64,000 nucleotides of DNA from Thomasclavelia sp047249845 (GTDB lineage Bacteria > Bacillota_I > Bacilli_A > Erysipelotrichales > Coprobacillaceae). Below are positions 43,941 to 53,200 of this stretch, piece by piece; position 1 is the first letter of the stretch; each line of letters begins with the position of its first letter. The stretch spans positions 23,624-87,623 of the forward strand of contig NZ_JBKTWO010000006.1 of assembly GCF_047249845.1 (NCBI RefSeq). The letters are read 5' to 3'. A program made the position numbers and the translations under genes. The notes below the pieces were generated by a model. The model saw only the letters and a list, made by a program, of their open reading frames with translations. It was not told the origin of the DNA and ran no database searches.

Positions 43941-46025
43941 ATGGAAAAAAGTGCCGTTAGAATGATTGCACAAATGGTTGCTTTGAAAAAAATAGAAGTA
44001 TTACTCTTAAAAAAATACTATGAAGGTAATAGCCCAAGATTTTATTTACGAGATTTAAGTAACAATAATCTAAAAGAAATAAGAATTTCAGGTAAATATG
44101 TAGAAGAACAGTTTGTACATTACTATTTCGATGACATTGAAATAGATTTTTGTCGTGTTTATCAAATTGTTGATGCATATGGATTATCAGAGACTTTACA
44201 ATATACAAACCTTGTTTATGATCATGATTTTTTAAAGCAAAACTATTATGATGGAGATGATTTAGGAAATCATTATTATAAGGAATATACAACTTTTAAG
44301 GTATGGGCGCCAACTGCTTTACAAATGAAAGTATCTATTACTAAAGGTGGTTGCGTATATACTTATGAAATGCAAAGAACTGATAATGGGGTTTTTTATA
44401 CAAAAGCTGCTGGTGATTTTGATAATTGTAAATATGTATATCTAGTTAGACATCATGAAGGATTTTACCCTGCGCTGGATCCTTATGCATATAGTTCATC
44501 TTCAAATAGTTTAAGCAGTATGATAATAGATTTAAATAAAGTTAACATAGATTTAAATCGTAGTAGTCTTCCACCATTATTAAATAAGACAGATGCAATT
44601 ATTTATGAGGTTAGTGTTCGAGATTATACAATGTATGAAAATAGTTTAAGCAGCTATAAGGGAAAGTTTAAAGGGATCTATGAAGAGGGGGTCAAAACTA
44701 AACATGGCAATAGTGCTGGTTTGGATTATTTTGTAGAACTTGGAATTACACATATACAATTAATGCCAATATATGATTTTGCAACTGTTGACGAAAATAA
44801 CCCTGAAATATTATATAACTGGGGGTATGATCCAGCTCAATATAATGTCCCTGAAGGTAGTTATAGTAGTGAGCCTAATGATGGATATAGCCGAGTTATT
44901 GAATGTAAAGAGATGATTTCAAAATTGCATTCTAAAGGTATTAGAGTAGTTATGGATGTTGTTTATAATCATATGTATGATGTTAATGCTAGTGCTTTTG
45001 AAAGATTGGTACCAGGTTATTATTTTAGAAAAAATCCAGATGGAACATTATCAAATGGTTCCTGGTGTGGTGATGATTTAGACACAGGTGAATACATGGT
45101 TAGAAAATATATCCTTGAGATGTCAAAACGTTGGCAGCAGTTTTATGGTGTTGATGGTTTTCGTTTTGATTTGATGGGAATTATTGATATTACTACAATC
45201 AATCAGGTTTATGAGTTATGTTCAAGTTATGACAGTGCGTTTATGATCTATGGTGAGGGCTGGAATATGCCTACTAATTTACCAGATGATCAAAAAGCGA
45301 TGCAAGATAATCATGATAAAATGTTAAATATTAGTTTCTTTAATGATGAATATCGTGAAATCATGAAAGGTGGAAGTGGTGATTTTGTTTTAGTGAATAA
45401 AGGTTTTATTACTGGGAATTTGTATGAAACTGAGCGTGCTAAAAATGTACTTTCTGGTTTGAATCGTTATTCTAAACCTGATCAAACAGTAAATTATGTT
45501 GAATGTCATGATAATGCTACGATTTTTGATAAATTATATATATCAAACGTTGAAGAAGGGTTATCAGGAATTTTAAATCGTCAGAAAAATTTAACAATCA
45601 TAACACTATTAGCTCAAGGAATTCCATTTATTCATGCTGGTCAAGAATTTTATCGTACTAAAGGTGGAGTATATAATTCGTATAATGCCCCAGATAATAT
45701 AAATTGTATTAATTGGGATTTTAGAGATATTTATAAGAATGATATTGATGATATTAAGAAAATAATTCAGTTACGTAAAAATAATAAATGCTTTCGATAT
45801 GCAACAAGGGAAGAAATTGAAAAAAATATTTTAGTTGAAAATATAGATTATAAAATGCTAAAATATACTCTCAAACAAGATAGTGGTGAATATAAAGAAT
45901 TTATTATTTATATTAATCCCTCTAGTTTTGCATTTGATTATCAGGAAAAAGATTATAATTGTATTTATGGTAATCTAAGTGATAATCAAATCGAACCTAA
46001 AACAATTGTTATTTTAGCCAAATGA
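43941..46025 (+). CDS. pulA: Type I pullulanase
   Basis: 694 residues, no signal peptide. An N-terminal beta domain (about 1-105), then CBM48 (about 115-200: TTFKVWAPTALQMKVSI), then a GH13_14 barrel. Type I pullulanase signature YNWGYDP; catalytic regions VVMDVVYNH, DGFRFDLMG (nucleophile Asp), MIYGEGWN (Glu) and VECHDNATIFD. It cuts alpha-1,6 branch points of glycogen or limit dextrin inside the cell and complements glgP. It is separated from glgBP by the CRISPR/AraC/DUF5131 stretch. Confidence 0.94.
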   Translation: MEKSAVRMIAQMVALKKIEVLLLKKYYEGNSPRFYLRDLSNNNLKEIRISGKYVEEQFVHYYFDDIEIDFCRVYQIVDAYGLSETLQYTNLVYDHDFLKQNYYDGDDLGNHYYKEYTTFKVWAPTALQMKVSITKGGCVYTYEMQRTDNGVFYTKAAGDFDNCKYVYLVRHHEGFYPALDPYAYSSSSNSLSSMIIDLNKVNIDLNRSSLPPLLNKTDAIIYEVSVRDYTMYENSLSSYKGKFKGIYEEGVKTKHGNSAGLDYFVELGITHIQLMPIYDFATVDENNPEILYNWGYDPAQYNVPEGSYSSEPNDGYSRVIECKEMISKLHSKGIRVVMDVVYNHMYDVNASAFERLVPGYYFRKNPDGTLSNGSWCGDDLDTGEYMVRKYILEMSKRWQQFYGVDGFRFDLMGIIDITTINQVYELCSSYDSAFMIYGEGWNMPTNLPDDQKAMQDNHDKMLNISFFNDEYREIMKGGSGDFVLVNKGFITGNLYETERAKNVLSGLNRYSKPDQTVNYVECHDNATIFDKLYISNVEEGLSGILNRQKNLTIITLLAQGIPFIHAGQEFYRTKGGVYNSYNAPDNINCINWDFRDIYKNDIDDIKKIIQLRKNNKCFRYATREEIEKNILVENIDYKMLKYTLKQDSGEYKEFIIYINPSSFAFDYQEKDYNCIYGNLSDNQIEPKTIVILAK

Positions 46026-46036
46026 AGGAGAAATAG

Positions 46037-46591
46037 ATGAAGTTAATTGTAGGATTGGGTAATCCAGGTAAAGAATATGAAGGAACCCGTCATAATTGTG
46101 GATTCATGGTAATAGATAAACTTGCAGAAAAATTGAATGTTAATGTTGATCAGAATAAATTTAAAGGAATATATGTTAAGTTTAAATATCATGGAGAGGA
46201 TATAATCTTATTAAAACCGCAGACATATATGAATCTTTCTGGAGAATCTGTCATTGCAACAATGCAGTTTTTTAAGATTGATAAAGAAGATCTGTTAGTG
46301 ATATACGATGATTTAGATATGCCGGTTGGTAAATTACGGTTACGAAAAACAGGTAGTGCTGGTGGACACAATGGAATAAAGAATATTATTGCTCATTTGA
46401 ATAGTCAGGATTTTAAACGAATTAGGGTAGGAATTGATCGGCATAAATATATGAAAGTAGTTGATTATGTTTTGTCAGGTTTTTCCAAATTAGAAATGGA
46501 AGCTATTACTCAGGGAATTGAAAATGCTGCAGATGCGATTATAGATTATCTTGATCATGATTTTGATTATATAATGAATCGTTATAATTAG
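46037..46591 (+). CDS. pth: Peptidyl-tRNA hydrolase
   Basis: 184 residues. GLGNPGKEYEGTRHNCGFMV with Asn9 and catalytic His19, KPQTYMNLSGESV, YDDLDMPVGKLRLR with Asp92, and GSAGGHNGIKNI: all active-site regions are intact. It releases peptides from peptidyl-tRNA dropped by ribosomes. Twelve nt after pulA and 8 nt before mfd; pth-mfd adjacency is widespread in Firmicutes. Confidence 0.97.
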   Translation: MKLIVGLGNPGKEYEGTRHNCGFMVIDKLAEKLNVNVDQNKFKGIYVKFKYHGEDIILLKPQTYMNLSGESVIATMQFFKIDKEDLLVIYDDLDMPVGKLRLRKTGSAGGHNGIKNIIAHLNSQDFKRIRVGIDRHKYMKVVDYVLSGFSKLEMEAITQGIENAADAIIDYLDHDFDYIMNRYN

Positions 46592-46599
46592 AGGATATT

Positions 46600-49500
46600 A
46601 TGAAACAGTTAGATGATATTTTAAGACAAAATGCAGCTTTTAAAACTTTGATTAATGGTAAAGGGAACATCGTTGTTAATGACATTAACGATGAGGCACT
46701 ATTAATATCTAGTGCCTTTTTGACATTAAAAAAAGATATTGTAGTTGTTAAAGCTAATCAATATGAAGCGAATATGCTTTATCAGCAAATAATGTCAATA
46801 AATGAACAAGATATTTTATTATTTCCAGTTGATGAATCATATCGTATTGAAGCATTAGCTGCTTCACCAGAGCTATTAGGACAAAGGCTTGATACCCTTT
46901 ATCAGTTAACTACTGATAAACCTAAAATTTTAATTACCCATAGCCAGGCTTTAGTAAGGTACTTGCCAAGTAAAAAAATATTTAAAGATAATTGTTTAAA
47001 TTTAAAAATCGGGATGCAGATTGATATATATGATTTGCAAAAATATTTATTAAAAGCTGGTTATCAAAGTACTATCAGAGTTGATCAGCCATTTTATTTT
47101 TCTAAACGTGGTGGTGTAATTGATGTGTTTTCAATCCAACATGAATCTCCAGTAAGAATCGAATTTTTTGATGATGAAATTGATAATATTCGTTTTTATA
47201 ATCAAAATAGTCAAAGAACTATAGAAAGTATTAATGAAATAACGATTATTCCAGCTAGTGATGTATTATATGATGATCAAGAAATATCAGCTGTAATTAG
47301 TAAAATTAATGATTTAAGAGATAAACAAGTTGAAGAATTAGATGAGGTTTATTTAGATGATTTTTTAAATAAGGTTTCTATTGATCAAGAAAATCTTCGC
47401 AATCATGATACGAGTTTTACGATGTATAACTATTATAGTTTATTTAAACAAACTACAAGTATTAAAGATTATTTAAATGACCCTTTAATTATTCTTGCCA
47501 ATAGTCATGATATTAATTTTGCTTATAAAAATTATCTTGAAGAAAATCATTATTATTATCAAGAATTAACAGTAATTGGTAAAAGTATTAAAGGATTACA
47601 GCTATTTAGAGATTATTATGAAGTGATTGATGATGCTGTAATTGATTTTAAAGCTTTTGCAACAAATGATAAAGATGTATTATTTAATGCTCGTCATATA
47701 ATGATTGATAATCAAGATGAAAAAATGATTATTAATCAAATCAGAACATATTTAAAGTTATCTAAAGTAGTCATTGCATTAGATGATGAACATCAATTAC
47801 GTTTAATGTGTGAGTTATTTGATCGTTATGAACTATTATATACATTAGTAGGAACTAAAGATGAATTATATCCTGGCTTAAATATTGCTATTAGTAAGAT
47901 AGGTTTTGGAATTGAATTAGTCGATGAAAATATTGTTATTATTAGTGCTAATGAATTATTTAAAACAAGAAGTATTAAAAAACCTAAGTATTTTAAATAC
48001 AAAAATGCTAAAGTTTTAAAAGATTATCAGGAGTTAAGTGTTGGTGATTATGTTGTTCATGATAATTATGGAATTGGACAGTATTTAGGAATAAAGACAC
48101 TCGAAGTACAAGGGTTTCATAAAGATTATTTATATGTTGCTTATGCTGGGGATGATACTTTATATATTCCTGTAGAACAGTTTAAGCTGATTAGAAAATA
48201 TTCTAGTGGAGAGGGCAAAGTACCTAAAATCAATAAATTAGGTAGTTCTCAGTGGCAAAAAACTAAAGCTAAAGCAAAAAGTAAAGTTGATGATATTGCA
48301 GATAAATTAATTGAGATATATTCAGCAAGAATTAACCAGCCTGGATATGCTTTTTCACCTGATAATGAATTGCAGATAGAATTTGAAAAATCATTTGGTT
48401 ATGAATTAACAATTGATCAACTTCGTTCTGTTGAAGAAATTAAAGCTGATATGGAAAAACCTCAACCAATGGATCGTTTATTATGTGGTGATGTTGGTTT
48501 TGGTAAGACAGAAGTTGCATTAAGAGCTGCTTTTAAAGCTATCTTAAGTAATAAGCAGGTTGCTTTTTTATGTCCCACAACAATTTTATCAATGCAGCAT
48601 TATAAAACTATGATTGAAAGGTTTAAAGATTTTCCAGTACGGATTGCTTTGTTGAATCGTTTTACTTCAGCTAAGCAAAAGAAAGAAATTTTAAATGATC
48701 TTAAATTAGGAAATATTGATTTATTAGTTGGAACACATAGAATTTTATCTAAAGATGTTATTTTTAAGGATATTGGACTTTTATGTATTGATGAAGAACA
48801 ACGTTTTGGAGTCAAACAAAAAGAAAAGATCAAAGAATATCGAAAAACCATTGATGTTTTAACACTTACAGCTACTCCAATTCCAAGAACTTTGCAAATG
48901 TCGTTGATGGGTATTAGAGGATTATCACAAATTGAAACCCCACCTAAAAACAGGCAGCCTGTTCAAACTTATGTAATCGAAAAAAATAATGTGTTGATTA
49001 AACAAATTATTGAGCGGGAACTAGCACGAGATGGACAAGTTTTCTATCTTTATAACCGAACTAATCAAATAGCTAATGTAGCTTATAATATTGAATTAAT
49101 GGTTCCAGGAGCAAAAGTGGCTATTGGTCATGGTCAAATGGATAAAAATGAATTAGAAGATGTTATGATGCGTTTTGTGAATAAGGAATTTAATGTGCTT
49201 GTTTGTACAACTATTATTGAAACAGGGATAGACATACCTAATGCTAATACTATTATCGTTGAGGATGCAGATAAGTTTGGTTTAAGTCAGCTTTATCAAA
49301 TAAAAGGACGAGTAGGTCGTAGTAACCGAGGCGCTTATGCTTATTTATTATATAATCCATCACGAGTTTTAAATGAGGAAGCTAGTAAGCGTTTAAAGGC
49401 AATCAAAGAATTTACAGAGTTAGGCAGTGGTTATAAAATAGCAATGCGAGATCTTGCAATTAGAGGATCTGGTGATATTTTAGGTGGAACTCAATCAGGA

Positions 49501-50028
49501 TTTATTGATTCAATTGGATTTGAAATGTATATGAAGATCTTACAGGATTCTATAAATCAAAAAATGGGTAAAGAAGAGACTGTAGAAACGGAAGTTAAAA
49601 GTCTTAATATTAATGTAGAAGGGTATATTCCTCATGATTATGTTTCTAGTGATATTGAAAAATTAGAATTGTATCAGCGCTTAGATAATACTAAGACAAT
49701 AAAGGGAATAGATCACTTAAAAAGCGAGTTTATTGATTATTATGGTAAATTACCTGAAGAAGTATCTACTTTAATAGAAAAACGAAAATTAGATATTTTA
49801 GCTTCATGTAAGATTATTGATAGTTTAGAAGAGAAGAAAGGTAAATTAGAAATTATTTTTAGTAAAGAATATAGTCAAAATGTTAAGGGGGATCGTTTAT
49901 TTGAAACCGTTAATCGATTATTTACGAGACCAGTTTTTAAACAAATAGATAGTAAAATAATAATAATTTTACCTAAAGGTGATCAATGGTTAGAGAGGTT
50001 AAATGAATTGATTGTAACATTAAATTAA
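46600..50028 (+). CDS. mfd: Transcription-repair coupling factor Mfd
   Basis: 1142 residues. UvrB-homology region (about 1-340), the CarD-like RNA-polymerase interaction domain (about 475-545: LSVGDYVVHDNYGIGQYLGI), a RecG-like translocase with Walker A GDVGFGKTE, DEEQRFG box and TATPIPRTLQM, then LVCTTIIETGIDIPNANTII and the GRVGRSNRGAYAYLL motif, and the C-terminal TRCF domain. It removes RNA polymerase stalled at lesions and recruits UvrA. Last gene of the pulA-pth-mfd unit. Confidence 0.97.
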   Translation: MKQLDDILRQNAAFKTLINGKGNIVVNDINDEALLISSAFLTLKKDIVVVKANQYEANMLYQQIMSINEQDILLFPVDESYRIEALAASPELLGQRLDTLYQLTTDKPKILITHSQALVRYLPSKKIFKDNCLNLKIGMQIDIYDLQKYLLKAGYQSTIRVDQPFYFSKRGGVIDVFSIQHESPVRIEFFDDEIDNIRFYNQNSQRTIESINEITIIPASDVLYDDQEISAVISKINDLRDKQVEELDEVYLDDFLNKVSIDQENLRNHDTSFTMYNYYSLFKQTTSIKDYLNDPLIILANSHDINFAYKNYLEENHYYYQELTVIGKSIKGLQLFRDYYEVIDDAVIDFKAFATNDKDVLFNARHIMIDNQDEKMIINQIRTYLKLSKVVIALDDEHQLRLMCELFDRYELLYTLVGTKDELYPGLNIAISKIGFGIELVDENIVIISANELFKTRSIKKPKYFKYKNAKVLKDYQELSVGDYVVHDNYGIGQYLGIKTLEVQGFHKDYLYVAYAGDDTLYIPVEQFKLIRKYSSGEGKVPKINKLGSSQWQKTKAKAKSKVDDIADKLIEIYSARINQPGYAFSPDNELQIEFEKSFGYELTIDQLRSVEEIKADMEKPQPMDRLLCGDVGFGKTEVALRAAFKAILSNKQVAFLCPTTILSMQHYKTMIERFKDFPVRIALLNRFTSAKQKKEILNDLKLGNIDLLVGTHRILSKDVIFKDIGLLCIDEEQRFGVKQKEKIKEYRKTIDVLTLTATPIPRTLQMSLMGIRGLSQIETPPKNRQPVQTYVIEKNNVLIKQIIERELARDGQVFYLYNRTNQIANVAYNIELMVPGAKVAIGHGQMDKNELEDVMMRFVNKEFNVLVCTTIIETGIDIPNANTIIVEDADKFGLSQLYQIKGRVGRSNRGAYAYLLYNPSRVLNEEASKRLKAIKEFTELGSGYKIAMRDLAIRGSGDILGGTQSGFIDSIGFEMYMKILQDSINQKMGKEETVETEVKSLNINVEGYIPHDYVSSDIEKLELYQRLDNTKTIKGIDHLKSEFIDYYGKLPEEVSTLIEKRKLDILASCKIIDSLEEKKGKLEIIFSKEYSQNVKGDRLFETVNRLFTRPVFKQIDSKIIIILPKGDQWLERLNELIVTLN

Positions 50029-50063
50029 TAATATAATTGGTAATCTTCTTATCATAATTTGAT

Positions 50064-50093
50064 TTGATTAAAAGATTATGATATAAATATAAT
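50064..50093 (+). promoter_or_regulatory. Probable promoter of the beta-helix protein gene
   Basis: TTGATT at 50064-50069, 18-nt spacer, TATAAT at 50088-50093. It lies before the hairpin at 50126. Confidence 0.45.
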
Positions 50094-50125
50094 TGTAGGC
50101 ACAGATTGTTACCATTAAATTAGGC

Positions 50126-50167
50126 AAGACTTGTGAACGAAATTCTTTTCGTTTGCGAGTCTTTTTA
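50126..50167 (+). terminator. Strong hairpin terminator or leader attenuator
   Basis: GACTTGTGAACGAAA pairs along its full 15 bases (with G-U pairs) with TTTCGTTTGCGAGTC, followed by five T. It may end the mfd transcript. If the promoter at 50064 is real, it sits inside the leader of the next gene and could attenuate it. Confidence 0.85.
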
Positions 50168-50218
50168 ATTTATTATCTGTATCTCATTGTTAGAAATGGA
50201 GGAGGAAAGGAGATAGTA

Positions 50219-53200
50219 ATGAAAAGATTTTTTAAAGTATTTATAGTATTAGCTATAATGGCCTCGTTTACAAGTCCAATTAGCGTTAGTGCTAATGACG
50301 TGGATGAAAATAGTTATGGAACAACTTACTATTTAGATTCTAATATTGATAAGGCTAATGGGGATGGATTAAGCCAGGAGAATGCCTTTGATAGTTTGGA
50401 CGATGTAAATGAACATCTTTTTCAACCTGGTGATAAGCTCTTGATTAAAGCTAATTCACAGTTTACAGGTACTTTGTGGCCAAAAGGTTCGGGATGTGCA
50501 GGATATCCAATTATTATTGATATGTATGGACAAGGTGAAAAACCTTTAATTGACGGAAATGGTGCATATTTTATGCCTCAACAAAAGGATTGGCAGGGAC
50601 CATTTACTGGTGAAGATGATAATCAAATTGGAGCTGCAGTATATTTATATAATCAAGAATATATTGAAATTAATAATCTAGCAATTAAAAATCAAGGTGA
50701 TAATCAAAATCGTGATCGTAGTGGGATTAGGGTTGAAGGATATGATTATGGAGTAATCAATCATATTTATATCCGTAACTGTGATATTCGTGATGTTCGG
50801 GGATATAATGGGCAAGATGATATCTATTCAGTTATTCCTACTGATGAAGATGGGCGACCATTATTTGGATATGAAGGAGATAGTAATAATCCTAATACAA
50901 CTAATACTTTTTGGGGAGCACGAACAACTCATCGAACGGGAGGAATCAATTTAAGTACATATACAGCACGGCTTTCAGAAGCTCGAAATGAGTATAATGT
51001 TCCTATACAAGAATTAGATCAAACAAAGAAAGTAACGATTTTTAATGATATTTTAATTGAAAATAATACGATTGAAAATTGTCAGGCTAATGGTATTACG
51101 ACAACAAATGTTAAGGGAAGCTTAGATGATGAAGCATTTAGACATACAAATATAATTATTCGTAATAATTATATTCATAATGTTACTAGAGCTGGTATCG
51201 TTCCTTTATATACAAATGGTGTATTAGTTGAATTTAATAAAGTTGACACTTTTCAAAGTACTTATGAAGGATATGGTTGTGGAATTTGGTGTGATCGTGC
51301 TAATGATATGGTTTTTCAATATAATGAAGTATGTAATGGTCAAAATGGTAATGATGGAATGGCTTTTAATTTAGATGATATGACACAAAATGGAATTATT
51401 CAGTATAATTATACTCATGATAATTATGGGGGTGGTTATATGTTGCATGTACGTCAAAACTCATATAATCGTAATAATGTTATTCGTTATAATTTATCAA
51501 TAAATGATAGTGGTGTTTTTGCAGCCCATAATGCTCAAATTGTAGCAGTTGGTGAAAATGAGACTACTAAGATTGAAAAATCAAAAGTTTATAATAATAC
51601 CTTTATTTCAAATAAGGATTGTCATGCTGTTTATCAAGGGGATGAAGTTTTTTATAACAACAATATTTGGTATTTCACTAATCCTAGTGTCGCTTCACGA
51701 CAAAAATGTTTTGAACCGGGAGCTAATTCAAATTTTAATAATAATGCTTATATTGGTTGTGTAGCCCCAAAAGATGAAAACATGTATTCTCAAATGCCAC
51801 AGTTTGTTGGTAAAGATAATTTATTTGGTTTAAATAAAAGTAAAGCTTTAAAGGCAGCTGCCTTATTATCATCATCACCATATCTTAATAAAGGGGTTAA
51901 CATTGATAATAATGGCGGAAAAGATATCTTAGGACGAAAGATCGACACTGATGTAAATTTAGGGGCAATTGATGGATTGGGACACGTTCGTGGTAATGAG
52001 GTGTCTACAACGGTTATTAATGCCAATGATAGTCAATTAAAACGTTATTTATCAGATGGTACATTACAGACCGATATAATAAATGAAACTGCCTCTGAAT
52101 CAAATACTAAGTGGGTCAATACGACTTTTGATGGGACAACTTCTAGTCCTGCAGTTATCTATACAAAAAAATTAGATAATTATATCGAGTTTTCTTTTAC
52201 TGGAATTGGGGGAAGTTTAACTCTAAAATATGGTGCCGGGGCAGGGAACGCAATTATTAAAGTATATCAAAAAAATGCACCTGACCAGGAAATTAAGTCT
52301 ATTTCAGTTAATACATATAATCCAACACCAAGTATGAGAAAAACTTTTATAAGTAATTTAAGTGAGACAAATGAGGAATATATAATTCGTGTATATAACA
52401 ACGAAAACGGTAAAGCTACTAATTTTTCATCATTTGTATCTGAAGTAAAAAATGCTGAACCCGATGTATCGGGGTGTAGTAATGATACTTTAGCAGGAGT
52501 AATATTATTACAGCCAGTAAATCTAACGATTCCGTATGAAAAGACAGAAGCTAGAGCAACATTAGAAACTTATGCATTTATGGACACATGTAATGAAGAT
52601 ACAGGAGAACCAGTAATTACTTATACTGTTGATAATGGAGGACAAATTGCTGGAAATACTTTAATTGTTGATGAAGCCGGGACATACAAAATAACAGCAA
52701 CTGCTGTTTATAATGATGTTACAGTTTCTGATACAAAAGAAATTAAGGTTACTCAAGGAAAAGAACCCCAAGTTAATCTCCAACCAGTCGATAAACAAAG
52801 ACTGACAGCATTGGTAAATATTTGTAGTAATCTAGATTTGGATTATTTTAATGATGAAAATAAAGAAGCATTTAATGTAGAGTTAGTTAAAGCAATTGCA
52901 CTATTATTAAGTGATGATATAACTCAAGAGCAACTTGATACAATGGTTAAACAACTACAAAAGGCAAAAGATGCTTTGATTCAAAAACGTTTTGATGCCC
53001 AAGATCCTGTCATTGTTAAAACTGGTAATTGGGTGACAATAACAGATGCTACTTTACATAAAGGTTCCGCATTGAAATCTGGTGTTGCTGATGAAAAGAT
53101 GTCGTTAGAATTTAATGGTAATGGAATTACAGTTTATGGTCGAAAAGCAGTTGGTACAGGTACGACAAGATTTATTGTTACAGCAATTGATGGTAACCAG

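Noticed and set aside
43957..44292. Minus-strand open frame of 111 codons inside pulA
   Set aside because: His/Leu-rich shadow of the pullulanase N-terminal region, no RBS.
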